From positions 7,438,840 to 7,502,839 of the forward strand of contig OZ026844.1 in assembly GCA_964023205.1 (NCBI GenBank): a DNA stretch of 64,000 nucleotides. Direction: 5' to 3'. Positions within the stretch are counted from its first letter, which is position 1. Every line of letters starts with the position of its first letter. Below are positions 26,425-35,083 of this stretch, piece by piece. Origin of the DNA: Lutraria lutraria (taxonomy: Eukaryota > Mollusca > Bivalvia > Venerida > Mactridae). Below the pieces are notes generated by a model, which did not search any database, was not told the origin of the DNA, and was given only the letters and a program-made list of their open reading frames with translations. The position numbers and the translations under genes are program-made.

Positions 26425-28066
26425 CTGAAAATAGGACAAAATTTGTATTATACAGGTGGTACCAGATAACAGTGTAGCTAAATTTAGAACGGAAATAGAA
26501 CAAAGAAAAAAATCACTGATGTGAACCAAATATTTTCTTTTATTTGCACACATCTTTTTTACAAATGCCGACAGTAAAATGTTCAAAATCTGTATTAATC
26601 TAGTGCCCACAATCAATAAATACAATGCAGTCGGCCGCCATATTTCTTTCCTCAAATGATCTTAATAACAATGCACTTGTGAGTAGAAATCTCTGAAGGT
26701 CGCATGGCGTCATAATGTACGTAGCAGTGATATTATTATACTGGGTTAAACACCAAACAATAATTTCAAAACAGAACTATTTTATAACGGAAGTGACATA
26801 AAAAGAGAAATCTAGTTTTTCAGAGAAAAGCTACGTATTTTTATTGAATCATTCATATTTCATGTATTTTTAATACAGAACAAATTTTAATGCATACTTA
26901 TCCTCTAAATGACATTTTACTCTGTTGACAATGGTAAGTTATGCATAATGAGTGTATATTACGGATATTATAAGATGCACCATTATTTGGATAACGCCGG
27001 TAAATGGGGTACTGACTATAATTAGGAAAACAAAAAAGGGCAAATCGACATTCATTCAATTTTCTAAAATACAAATTGATTTAATGAATTTAATCAATTG
27101 TGGCAGTATTGTTTATATTAGTATTAATATTACTTTATTAGTATAAATAATTTGGCTGTGAAATTCACCAGCCCGATTAGCTTAGTTGGTAGAGCATCTG
27201 ACTTGCAAACAGGAGGGTGCAGGTTCAAGCCCGATATTGGGTACATTATTTTCCTTAACACAATAAAGACTATGAACACTGCATCAGATATTAATTGGAC
27301 TGAAACTATCTGCAATGCAGTCATCTGTAACATACAATTAAAAGTGTTACATACATACATGTACCACTAGCTTCACTGTAATGACTAAATTAGGACAAGC
27401 ACATACTGCAAAACAACATCGTTTAATCAATGTGAAAGACTAAAAATATATATTTATTTGGCTATTAGGTCCCTTTCTGCATTTCATTGCACAGAATTAA
27501 TTTTTTGTTTCAATAAAAGAAAAACAATTTCCAATATCTACTGAAGAAAAGTTAGAAAAAGAAGCAATTAAGCTAGCAATGCCAGTTAATAGGCATTTTC
27601 TTAAATTTTCTGACATGAATAGTTCACCATTAATACAACCTTAAATAAAAGGATATCATAAGTACATGGTTAAATACTTTTAAAAGAGGAATAACAAAAT
27701 ATCATGATCACATATAAACTGATAAACAAATAGGGATTTCTGACTAATGAAAAAATAAAAAAGGCATAAAGATCTATCTAAAAGAATATTGGTTTGTAAA
27801 AAATTATAGAAATGACTCAATCATTAATTCTTAAACTTAGTTTTACTGTCCCACTACATCGCAGAAATTTGACTTAGAAAACTTTCATTTTCGTTCAAAC
27901 GGTATTTTTATAAACGCGTTTCCCTTACCGTAATACACAAATTTAAAATTCCAACTTTATTTATCCCACTAGGTTTTTAATAAATCCATGAATAAACTCT
28001 TCACAGTTTCCATGTCAGTGTTTGCAAGAATGAATTATCAGTTTGTTGTTTGAAACACGAGCGCAC
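26425..28066 (-). other. 5' intron/leader region of the FAM194-domain gene
   Basis: AT-rich sequence between the exon-1 acceptor and a candidate 5' non-coding exon near 28067-28090, where GACAG|GTGCGC on the minus strand would serve as donor. Apart from a tRNA-like relic at 27171-27243 nothing is recognised. Confidence 0.4.
27171..27243 (+). pseudogene. tRNA-Lys-like relic (possible SINE head)
   Basis: The acceptor arms GCCCGAT/ATTGGGT pair, the D arm TAGCTTAGTTGGTAGAGC is tRNA-like, and a B-box-like GGTTCAAGCCC is present. The T stem has mismatches and the anticodon arm is altered (loop CTTGCAA), so a working tRNA is unlikely. Overall it resembles tRNA-Lys. Confidence 0.5.
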
Positions 28067-28190
28067 CTGTCCCACTCGTCCGCCATCTTGTTTATAACGC
28101 CATGCTTGACTTCGCGCCCTAGTAACCGAAGTTAACACGTCGGCAAACAGATAATAATTTATGGCTGTCAATGAATCGGCGGCGCGCTGT
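28060..28190 (-). promoter_or_regulatory. Probable TATA-less promoter of the FAM194-domain gene
   Basis: A local CpG-rich island in otherwise AT-rich DNA. It contains CCGCCATCTTG at 28080-28090, which on the minus strand reads CAAGATGGCGG, the YY1-type element typical of TATA-less promoters. It lies about 1.7 kb upstream of the coding start. The transcription start is inferred. Confidence 0.45.
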
Positions 28191-29924
28191 ATTTACAGAA
28201 AAGGGTGAATAAAGGGTATACTTTCAACGTTGTGAATTGTTTAGAGTTTATGAAACGGTATTTAATGAGGATTTCAAATGTAAATCATTAATATTGTTAA
28301 CATAGATTTTACATATAGGCTATTGCTGTGTGAGTACAATATAGATCTACTTTACATGTACATGCGTATATTCTTTGACACATTAATTATAGCGCTAGCC
28401 ATGCGCGGGGGGGGGGCAAAAGTGAAAGACTGTCAGTTTTTCCAAGCCACTCTGTCCACCTGGTGCTCACCGTGACATGTAGTTGGCGATAAGAAAGGTT
28501 CAAAACCTAGCACCATAAATCCCTTTATAATTAATGAAAACATGTAGAAATTAAAGTTGCTGTGCAGGAAAAATACATAAATAGTACGTACAAGCAAATT
28601 CACTTGCAGTGAATAGTAATTATGGATGGATCATCGATGCAGCCAATGCTGATTTAAATCGGAGGACTGTTTCAGCACTGGCTACATGAGATGGTAAGAC
28701 GTTCTAGCTTAATTCTACTACAGTTCTGAGAGAAATGCATGAGTCCTATTTGTTGCAGTCAAGTGTAATTTAACGTACGTGCGTTAGTAGAAGGTTAAAG
28801 CAAAGTCCTGTTATATGTACCATTTTGAAATAAAACCTATACATTTTTCGTATTTTTTCTTCTTCTTTAGAAAGTATGGAAAATAGGTGATACACTTCTG
28901 AGAGTATAACGTGAGCTTTTGTTAAACAAGAGATAATTTAGCACATAGAACAAGAGGTAACGAATTTATCGAACAATTTTAATGGTCATGTAAGTGTATC
29001 AACAAACCCCGTACTCGGGGTTAGTTGGTACATAGTGTGGGGCTATTTGATACGAATGACAGTTGTTTCATTCATATGGGATTTGTTTTAGTTTTGTGCC
29101 TTTAAGGTATAAGATGTATAATATGAGGTGTTCAGGATTGCATTCTAGATATTGCCATTCTTTTGTACATCCACTAGTACACTCACAGGTGAATTTTTAA
29201 TTTTCAGTTAAGATATTTACGACCATTTTTGTTCCTCTACCCCCAACGTAAATTGCGATTTTACGACAGTGTGTCGTTTTGTAAAATTTGACCATTTTTC
29301 GAGTGAAAAATCTTCAATTGCGAGTTTAAAATATCTTTAAAGGTAGTAAAAGTATACATTTTCTGTTAGCGTGTTGAGTTGCCCATACGTTGCACTATAT
29401 GTGAATTAAATATTTTGTACTGCATTGCAATAACATGGAAGTTTATAACACGCGTTGGACAATTCTAATTGTCGAAGTTGTTTCCCTTCTATATGTATAT
29501 GGGTTACATGGAAAAAAAAAGTTTTGATTTTTTTTCGTGACAAACCCCTTTGGTAATCACTACCAACGGATTATATTTTAAGCAGGACCTAACATATGAA
29601 GCAAATTCATTATAGTAAACGTTCAGTTACAGATAATACAAAATACACAAAAATTACTTACGTTGTTAAAAATCATTCAAGTGGACTTCAGTAAAATAGT
29701 TTTTGTCATAGAATGTTGGTGTTCACAGCAAAATTGCCGCAGTATAATACTGTTTTTAAAAAATATGTGAAATGGCATCATTCGTTACGTCATACATTAT
29801 AATGTGTCTTGTACCATCTAGCCCCGTGTATCAACTAGCCCCGGTCTCCCCAAGTCTGAAGGGAATTCCATGGCGCAATTTAAATTTGTTAAGATATTTG
29901 TGACTGTGTCCAGTGTCTTGCTAT
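28191..29924. other. Intergenic, no gene seen
   Basis: AT-rich DNA with a G run near 28405. No exon, RNA gene or recognisable element was found. Confidence 0.5.
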
Positions 29925-30215
29925 ATAATTATTTACTAGTTTTTTGTACCTAGAAACATGCATGGTGTGATATTTGCTTACGTTAAAAGACATCTTCCAT
30001 TTGTGCTCCCATAATGACAGACAATCAAGGTCCTGTTGCAGCTAAACGGACTCTGTCTGTGACTTTATTGTTCTGTATACTAACACAGTAATGAATAAAA
30101 AGACACATATTGGAAGATACAGAATCTGGTAGTCATTTATGCAGAGCAGAAACAGAAGCGGTCCCAGGACTGATCCCTGGGGGATGCCAAGCCAGATGTT
30201 GCCCAATCTACCACC
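29925..30215 (-). pseudogene. LINE (non-LTR retrotransposon) reverse-transcriptase fragment
   Basis: On the minus strand the sequence reads GIPQGSVLGPLLFLLCI, the conserved RT block around the PQG motif. After a gap or frame change it reads LVYRTIKSQTESV, LQQDLDCLSLWEHKWKMSFN and VSKYHTM. This order is that of the RT palm/thumb of Jockey-like LINEs. The catalytic FADD block is missing and frames are interrupted, so it is a dead fragment. Ends are approximate. Confidence 0.75.
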
Positions 30216-30359
30216 TCCCTTTGTGTTCTGTGTTAAGTCTTCAGTTAAGAAGATTCACACAAAATCGTGATGTACTGAAATAAAGTAAACAGCTAGGGTA
30301 CTCCCTATAGATATATATAGGCATCAAAACTAAAACAGAAATGTGCGTTGTATTCATAA

Positions 30360-31060
30360 CCACTGTCCTAAACTGTTCATTCCCAATTCTCTAATATTAC
30401 CCATGTACGTGTTACTTTCCGGTAGCTCTAAATCTTTGTTCAGGTTTTAAAACTATTGAATACCCTTGTAGCTTCCCCCAACAACGTACCATCAGTATAA
30501 TTAATGAATCAACACATGTATACATAACCAAGCCATTCCCTGGATTATGAATTTCCATGTGCATATTTACGTTTTCACAACTTTTTGCTCGATCGATCAA
30601 ATGCTACACGCAATATAGAATGTAATGATGTGAGAAAATAATGTATTGATTCGAAGTAAGCACATAATTTAATATGAATATGATATATATTTAGATATTT
30701 TTATTCAATTCCGAAAGGCTTTAAAGCCCACAAGGACATACCAGAGACGTATAATATGTATTATACGTCTCTGGACATACATAGCACATACCGGTATGTA
30801 ATCAGTGTTAACATAATTATTACCTATTATACAACCTTTCTTCACTGCAGGTTTTGAAACGCAAATCAAACAATTGTAAATCGTCAATACGCGTTGGTGG
30901 TTTCGCCAAGAGACTCTTGTAGCCTATGAGTCATATATTCAAACATGTGATACTGTCCAATGAAAATATTCTTCGCAAAGTTTATACTTTTGGATATTTT
31001 GTTGGATAATGTGTCTAGAGTGGCTGTGTTTTATACTTATACCAACGGTAGGATACTACG
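30360..31060. repeat. Segmental duplication, left copy, block 1
   Basis: Non-coding sequence homologous to about 60350-61140. Shared phrases include TAGCTCTAAATCTTT, AATGAATCAACACATGT, TTCCCTGGATTATG, GCAATATAGAA and AATATTCTTCGCAAAGTT in the same order. A MITE present only in the right copy interrupts the match there. Confidence 0.8.
30741..30774. repeat. Perfect 34-bp palindrome
   Basis: Sixteen-base arms (CCAGAGACGTATAATA and its exact reverse complement) around a TG centre, with GGACATA on both sides (30734-30740 and 30773-30779, overlapping the tip). Confidence 0.8.
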
Positions 31061-31909
31061 TCATCGCGCACCTGTTTATATAATAGGGTCATCCCTATAG
31101 ACACGAAAACGTAAACAAAAAAGTTAAAATGTTATTTTTCACTTTGAAATGTGCATTTTTGAAAAAAAAAAAAAGATATGCGTCTAGCAACTACATGGTC
31201 AAATTGATAATGTTGCATTTATTTTTTTTGTTGACAAGCCCGTTTCAGCCCGGAATATGTTTTAGATATTTTTCCCAGAGGTCCAAAACTGATATATCAC
31301 TGGTGGATATCACTTACCCAGCCGTGAGTGTATAGAACGGATTTTCACCGCGTGTTTCGTACAGCATTTAGGTAAAAATGCACGTGTTTTTTTCGTATCT
31401 TTGTTGGTATTTTGGCTCATTTTAATTGAAATATTGAAACGATCCATCCTGGACCCATTTCACCAAATCCCATTTCATATGTCCAAGTTATGTTGTCTAA
31501 ATGTATAATCATTGGAAATGTTGTATGGAGGCATCTTAATATGATCTTGTTGCAAAAGTCACACTTTGTCAATTGTCTTCATCTTTACAAGTATAATATT
31601 GTAGTGATTGATTGGCCCAATAAAAAACAACACGTAATTACATGTTACAGTTTCGCGTCTTTTTTTCTGGCCAATTTACACTGTAAAGAGTTTCTACCAG
31701 CTATAGATCAAATATAAATTCTCATTGGCTCAATCAGTTCCAGTTTCTCGGTATTGTAGCCATCCGGAAGTCGACCGTTTTACTCCATAAAATAGAGTTG
31801 TTGTAGTATGTACTGTGTTCATGTTGTTTGTAGTGATAAGTCATGATCATAGAACAGAACATTGATTAAGTGCGGTACAACAAAAACACATTGATTATAT
31901 ATTGTTTGT
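31061..31909. other. Intergenic, no gene seen
   Basis: AT-rich DNA with short open frames that lack domain signals or splice context. No element is recognised. Confidence 0.45.
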
Positions 31910-32145
31910 TTGTTTATAACAACCAGAGTCATTTCAGGCAGACAGTTCACCTAACCGTCGTTCCAGCCTAGTGAAGAACCAGTACTAGACTCCCATCCTT
32001 CTTAATTATAAGCGATTGCCTAGTTTCTCACATATAGGGACATCGTCGGTGGCTGTGCTTGAACCCACGACCCTCTATCAGCGAGAGTATACAGTGATTT
32101 GAAGTCAGTGACATAGGTCAATTACTCGACCACGGAGGCGGATTA
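31910..32145 (-). mobile_element. SINE with class-II-tRNA-like head, copy 2
   Basis: Reverse-complement relative of the copy at 12925-13160. It has the A-box-side phrase ACTCGACCACGGAGGCGG and the B-box-side phrase GTGCTTGAACCCACGACC. The 3' body phrase GAACCAGTACTAGACTCC is shared with copy 3. Confidence 0.8.
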
Positions 32146-32698
32146 AACATTTATACACATGCTAACAATGATGTACATGATGTACTAGTATCTTGATCAT
32201 ATGTCAGCATGCACATGATACAATTAATCGTTTGTATACGAGTTATTTATCTTGCAATTTCCAAGGACTTTTGTAAGTCCTTGAAATTTTGTAATCATTA
32301 TGTTTTTTGTTTAATTCACTGACAATTATAAAGTTATCACTCATTTATTATAATTAGTTTAATACAAAAAATATTTGTAGACGAACAAACACTTAAAAGA
32401 TGTACAATTAATTACAGTTAAGGTTGAAAACAAATTTTAAAATTGGTTATTTGTCATAAATTTTATCTTCATACGTCTGTCTGTTTCACGCATCATGTCT
32501 GACATTTTAAAGGTCAAGTATTGTGTTTAAAGTACAAATGTAGTGTAAAATATACTTTTCTGCCGACAGAGGACTTGGTTATTATTTGAGCGTTCGAGCC
32601 ATGCGGAGTCGAACTATTTAGAACATATAACAAATACAATCATGACCCGGGAATGTGTTCCAGTTTCCAGGGGTGTTCGAATTTACAGAATTCCAGCG
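32146..32698. other. Intergenic flank left of the Polinton
   Basis: AT-rich DNA running up to the target-site duplication. No gene seen. Confidence 0.5.
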
Positions 32699-32704
32699 TA
32701 CGAG
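32699..32704. other. Target-site duplication, left copy (TACGAG)
   Basis: TACGAG immediately outside the left inverted repeat is repeated exactly at 49908-49913 outside the right one. Six-base duplications are the hallmark of Polinton integration. Confidence 0.95.
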
Positions 32705-32967
32705 AGTAGTATATGGCGGTACCCTGGGTACTAATCAACGTAATTGGTACCCAGAAGTTTTCAAAATTGTGACAAATTAGGACAAATTGGAAATCAATGT
32801 TGTACCCCAAAATAGTATGAAATGGATTTTAGGAATGTTCTGGGTACTGTGTGTGTTTTGTTATTTGTACTGTATAGACTAAATATTAGACAATGAGAGA
32901 ATTTTCTTTCGAAAAGACATGGTGGCCCTGAAAAGGGCCGTTGGTGGTCCTGAAAAGGACCGTTGGT
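32705..32967 (+). repeat. Polinton left terminal inverted repeat (263 bp)
   Basis: It matches the reverse complement of 49651-49907 with scattered substitutions and a diverged patch near 32765-32800. It starts with AG, as Polinton termini usually do. Its inner end contains a tandem pair of histone-type stem-loops that read in mRNA sense outward, on the minus strand. Confidence 0.95.
32924..32961 (-). terminator. Tandem histone-type 3' stem-loops after the left-end gene
   Basis: Read on the minus strand: GGTCCTTTTCAGGACC (32961-32946), then GGCCCTTTTCAGGGCC (32939-32924). Each has a 6-bp stem, a TTTC loop, CCAAC before and ACC after. They start 26 nt after the stop codon at 32988. Twelve nt further on, CGAAAGAAAA (32911-32902) resembles the histone downstream element bound by U7 snRNA. 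These are the known signals of replication-dependent histone mRNAs. Their function here is inferred. Confidence 0.8.
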
Positions 32968-32987
32968 TGTGGCTGTTAGTCGGATCT

Positions 32988-33722
32988 TCATTTCTTTATT
33001 TCTTTACCATACTTGCCCCGAGGTTGTTTCTCAAGATCATGTTTTCGTTTCTTCGTTTCTGTCATCTCCGGTTTCTTTTTGTCATGCTCCGGTTTCTTTT
33101 TCTCATGCTCATGTTTTCGTTTCTTTGAATCATACATAAACTGTACAGGTACAATCATTTCTTGTGGCTTAAACCGTACTTCTTGATTTTTCATGAGTCT
33201 GACCATCTCTTGCATGACTTGATTCATCTGTACCATTTCTTCCTTGATACCTTGTAGAACAGACAATCCCGTTGTAGGCTTTGTATCACCCATTGTATTA
33301 GACTGTTTATCCGTCATAAGCTGTGTATTCGCCATAGAGGGCTGTGTATTCGTCATAGTGGGTTGTACATCTACCATAGGCTGTGTATTCGTCATAGGTT
33401 GTATAGGCTGTGTATTCGTCATAGTGGGTTGTACATCTACCATAGGCTGTGTATTCGTCATAGTGGGTTGTACATCTACCATGGGTTGTATCGGCTGTAC
33501 ATCTACCATGGGGGGTTGTACATCTACCATGGACTGTTGACTGTATTGGTTGTACAGTGGTTGACTGTATTGGCTGTACTGTGGCTGCCTATACTGTAGT
33601 TGACCGTACTTTGGCTGGTTGTACTTCGGCTGGTTGTAATGCATACCCGCATTCGGGTCTATCAACTCAGATGATTCTAGTGCTTCTCTCAATATATCGT
33701 ATGGCATGTTGAAGGACTCCAT
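32988..33722 (-). CDS. Polinton left-end accessory protein, repeat-rich with basic tail
   Basis: 244 aa from the ATG at 33722. The frame is open upstream to 33779, but a TATA box at 33758-33765 lies inside that extension, so the start at 33722 (MESFNMPYDILREALESSEL) is chosen. The order is an N-terminal 30 residues, a Tyr/Gln-rich repeat (YNQPKYNQPKY-type), about ten repeats of the MVDVQP/TMTNTQ type, a probable coiled coil (IKEEMVQMNQVMQEMVRLMK), then a Lys/His/Glu-rich basic tail (KKRKHEHEKKKPEHDKKK) that could be a nuclear signal or nucleic-acid contact. I do not recognise the family. It runs outward and ends in stem-loops inside the inverted repeat. Alternatives are a structural, scaffold or condensate-forming protein; none is proven. 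Confidence 0.8.
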   Translation of the reverse strand: MESFNMPYDILREALESSELIDPNAGMHYNQPKYNQPKYGQLQYRQPQYSQYSQPLYNQYSQQSMVDVQPPMVDVQPIQPMVDVQPTMTNTQPMVDVQPTMTNTQPIQPMTNTQPMVDVQPTMTNTQPSMANTQLMTDKQSNTMGDTKPTTGLSVLQGIKEEMVQMNQVMQEMVRLMKNQEVRFKPQEMIVPVQFMYDSKKRKHEHEKKKPEHDKKKPEMTETKKRKHDLEKQPRGKYGKEIKK

Positions 33723-33757
33723 GCTAGATAATGAAAAAATAGTGTCTGCGCCGGGGG

Positions 33758-33765
33758 TATTTATA
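33758..33765 (-). promoter_or_regulatory. TATA box of the left-end gene
   Basis: TATAAATA on the minus strand, 35 nt upstream of the ATG at 33722. It decides the start codon. A TCAAGGTCA motif lies about 34 nt further upstream (33799-33807). Confidence 0.75.
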
Positions 33766-33798
33766 CTTTTTGCCTGCACGCGCCAGTGTTCTATTAGG

Positions 33799-33904
33799 TC
33801 AAGGTCAATTGTGAGAAGTTTTTTTTGTCTTTGTGTGACACTTCAAGTTTTTACAAGTGTGACACTTCAAGTTTTTTTAACAAGTGTTTGACACGTCAAG
33901 GTCA
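33799..33904. promoter_or_regulatory. TCAAGGTCA motifs and TGACACTTCAAG repeats upstream of the left-end gene
   Basis: TCAAGGTCA occurs at 33799-33807 and 33896-33904. Between them about 30-bp units containing GTGACACTTCAAGTTTTT repeat. TCAAGGTCA is the extended half-site of monomeric nuclear receptors (NR5A/ERR type). The same motif or its complement lies upstream of the polymerase gene. Binding is inferred. Confidence 0.5.
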
Positions 33905-33926
33905 AGGTTATATTGTAGATATGCTT

Positions 33927-34266
33927 TGTACACATTATACAATCACAGCAATTTGAATACTGTACACATTATACTATCACAGCACTTTGCAGACTGTACA
34001 CATTATACTATCACAGCAATTTGAACACTGTACACATTATACTATCACAGCACTTTGCAGACTGTACACTTAATACTATCACAGCACTTTGCAGACTGTA
34101 CACTTAATACTATCACAGCACTTTGAATACTGTACACATTATACTATCACAGCACTTTGAATACTGTACACATTATACTATCACAGCAATTTGAATACTG
34201 TACACATTATACTATCACAGCACTTTGCAGACTGTACACATTATACTATCACAGCAATTTGAACAC
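33927..34266. repeat. 34-bp tandem array, 10 exact-length copies
   Basis: The unit is TGTACACATTATACTATCAC plus AGCACTTTGCAGAC. All ten units are exactly 34 bp. Variation is confined to CACATT/CACTTA, CACTTT/CAATTT and GCAGAC/GAATAC/GAACAC, and the alternatives are shuffled between units. It lies in the non-coding gap between two minus-strand accessory genes, inside the Polinton. Confidence 0.95.
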
Positions 34267-34430
34267 TGTATACATTTGTTGAAAATGATTGTACATCACA
34301 TACTAACACTTATATTTGTGGGGGAAATACTTTGTTCTTCATACTAACACTTATATTTGTTGAAAATGATTGTACACATCATACTATCACTTATATTTGT
34401 AGGAAATGTTTAACTTACCTCACACCGTCT
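34267..34430. repeat. Degenerate continuation of the array
   Basis: Phrases CATACTAACACTTATATTTG and TTGAAAATGATTGTACA recur two or three times. This is a second, looser repeat between the 34-bp array and the internal copy of the inner TIR. Confidence 0.6.
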
Positions 34431-34459
34431 ATTTGTATTTGGTGTTATCAGATAGGACT

Positions 34460-34548
34460 GTAAATATTGACAATATGAGAATGATTCTTTCTGAATTGTA
34501 TGGGGGGCCCTGAAAAGGGCCGTTGGTGGTCCTGAAAAGGACCGTTGG
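34460..34548 (-). repeat. Internal partial copy of the inner inverted repeat
   Basis: It aligns with 32876-32967, the inner part of the left inverted repeat: AAATATTGACAAT, then GATTCTTTCTGAA, then the two stem-loops with identical spacing and ending GGACCGTTGGT. It lies in the same orientation as the left repeat. Confidence 0.75.
34506..34543 (-). terminator. Tandem histone-type 3' stem-loops after the coiled-coil gene
   Basis: On the minus strand GGTCCTTTTCAGGACC (34543-34528) then GGCCCTTTTCAGGGCC (34521-34506), starting 19 nt after the stop at 34563. TCAGAAAGAATC (34494-34483) follows 11 nt later, at histone-downstream-element spacing. Orientation matches the gene. Confidence 0.8.
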
Positions 34549-34562
34549 TGCTTGTATGGGGA

Positions 34563-34886
34563 TTAATGGCGTTGACCGCATCTCCCCATACAAGCGGGAC
34601 ACCACTTGTCCCATTTCTGGACATCCTTGGGGTCCGGTGTAGGTTGGTAGAGGTTCGAAGGAACCTCTACCAGTTCATCTTCCCAGTTCTCTGGGGTTGA
34701 TTCTTGGGGGGTATCCCCCCAGTCCTCTTCCCCAGAGCTGACCACAACCTCCTCTACAAACTGCTTTCCCTCTCTCAGGGTCTTCACCTCTAGCCTCAAC
34801 TCTTCTAGTTGCATTTCCAGCTGCTCTATATACTGCCCTAAGGCGGCATATTTTCTTTTGATAATGTTGACTGTTCTCTGTGACAT
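34563..34886 (-). CDS. Polinton accessory protein: coiled coil, acidic linker, C-terminal CxxC cluster
   Basis: 107 aa. Residues 5-45 form a heptad-like helix (YIEQLEMQLEELRLEVKTLR). Residues 45-80 are acidic and Pro/Ser/Thr-rich (SSGEEDWGDTPQE). The end is WCPACMGRCGQRH, a possible metal-binding cluster. I do not recognise the family. The arrangement parallels the right-end gene at 49171-49644, which also has a coiled coil followed by clustered cysteines. The gene runs leftward into a tandem histone-type stem-loop. It shares a 200-bp divergent region with the acylation/late-domain gene at 35084; that region has four CCAAT boxes. Confidence 0.75.
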   Translation of the reverse strand: MSQRTVNIIKRKYAALGQYIEQLEMQLEELRLEVKTLREGKQFVEEVVVSSGEEDWGDTPQESTPENWEDELVEVPSNLYQPTPDPKDVQKWDKWCPACMGRCGQRH

Positions 34887-34946
34887 CTTGATACAGAATG
34901 AAATTAGATCAAGGCAAGGTCACTCTCATATGATACAAGGACTCTG

Positions 34947-35028
34947 ATTGGTCCATTTTAACGGTATTTCATTGGTCTATTTTAATGGCATTTCATTGGT
35001 CTATTTTACTGGCATTTCATTGGTCTGT
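34947..35028. promoter_or_regulatory. Divergent promoter with four CCAAT boxes at 24-bp spacing
   Basis: ATTGG (CCAAT on the other strand) occurs at 34947, 34971, 34995 and 35019, each in a 24-bp unit of the form CATTGGTCTATTTTAATGG. CCAAT arrays are NF-Y targets and are common in histone and other cell-cycle promoters. The array lies between divergent genes starting at 34886 and 35084. No clear TATA box is seen for either. Confidence 0.7.
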
Positions 35029-35083
35029 TCTAGGTCAGTGTTTTTCTCATGTTCCATAGCTCATTTATGTTTCATGATTCAAC

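Noticed and set aside
27171..27243. Functional tRNA gene
   Set aside because: T-stem mismatches and an altered anticodon arm; better explained as a tRNA-derived relic.
33244..33599. Plus-strand frames with CVFVIVGCTSTIG-type repeats
   Set aside because: They are the complement of the repeat region of the minus-strand left-end gene.
33927..34266. Regular 34-bp direct repeats resembling a CRISPR array
   Set aside because: Units are contiguous with no unique spacers, there are no cas genes, and the context is a eukaryotic transposon.
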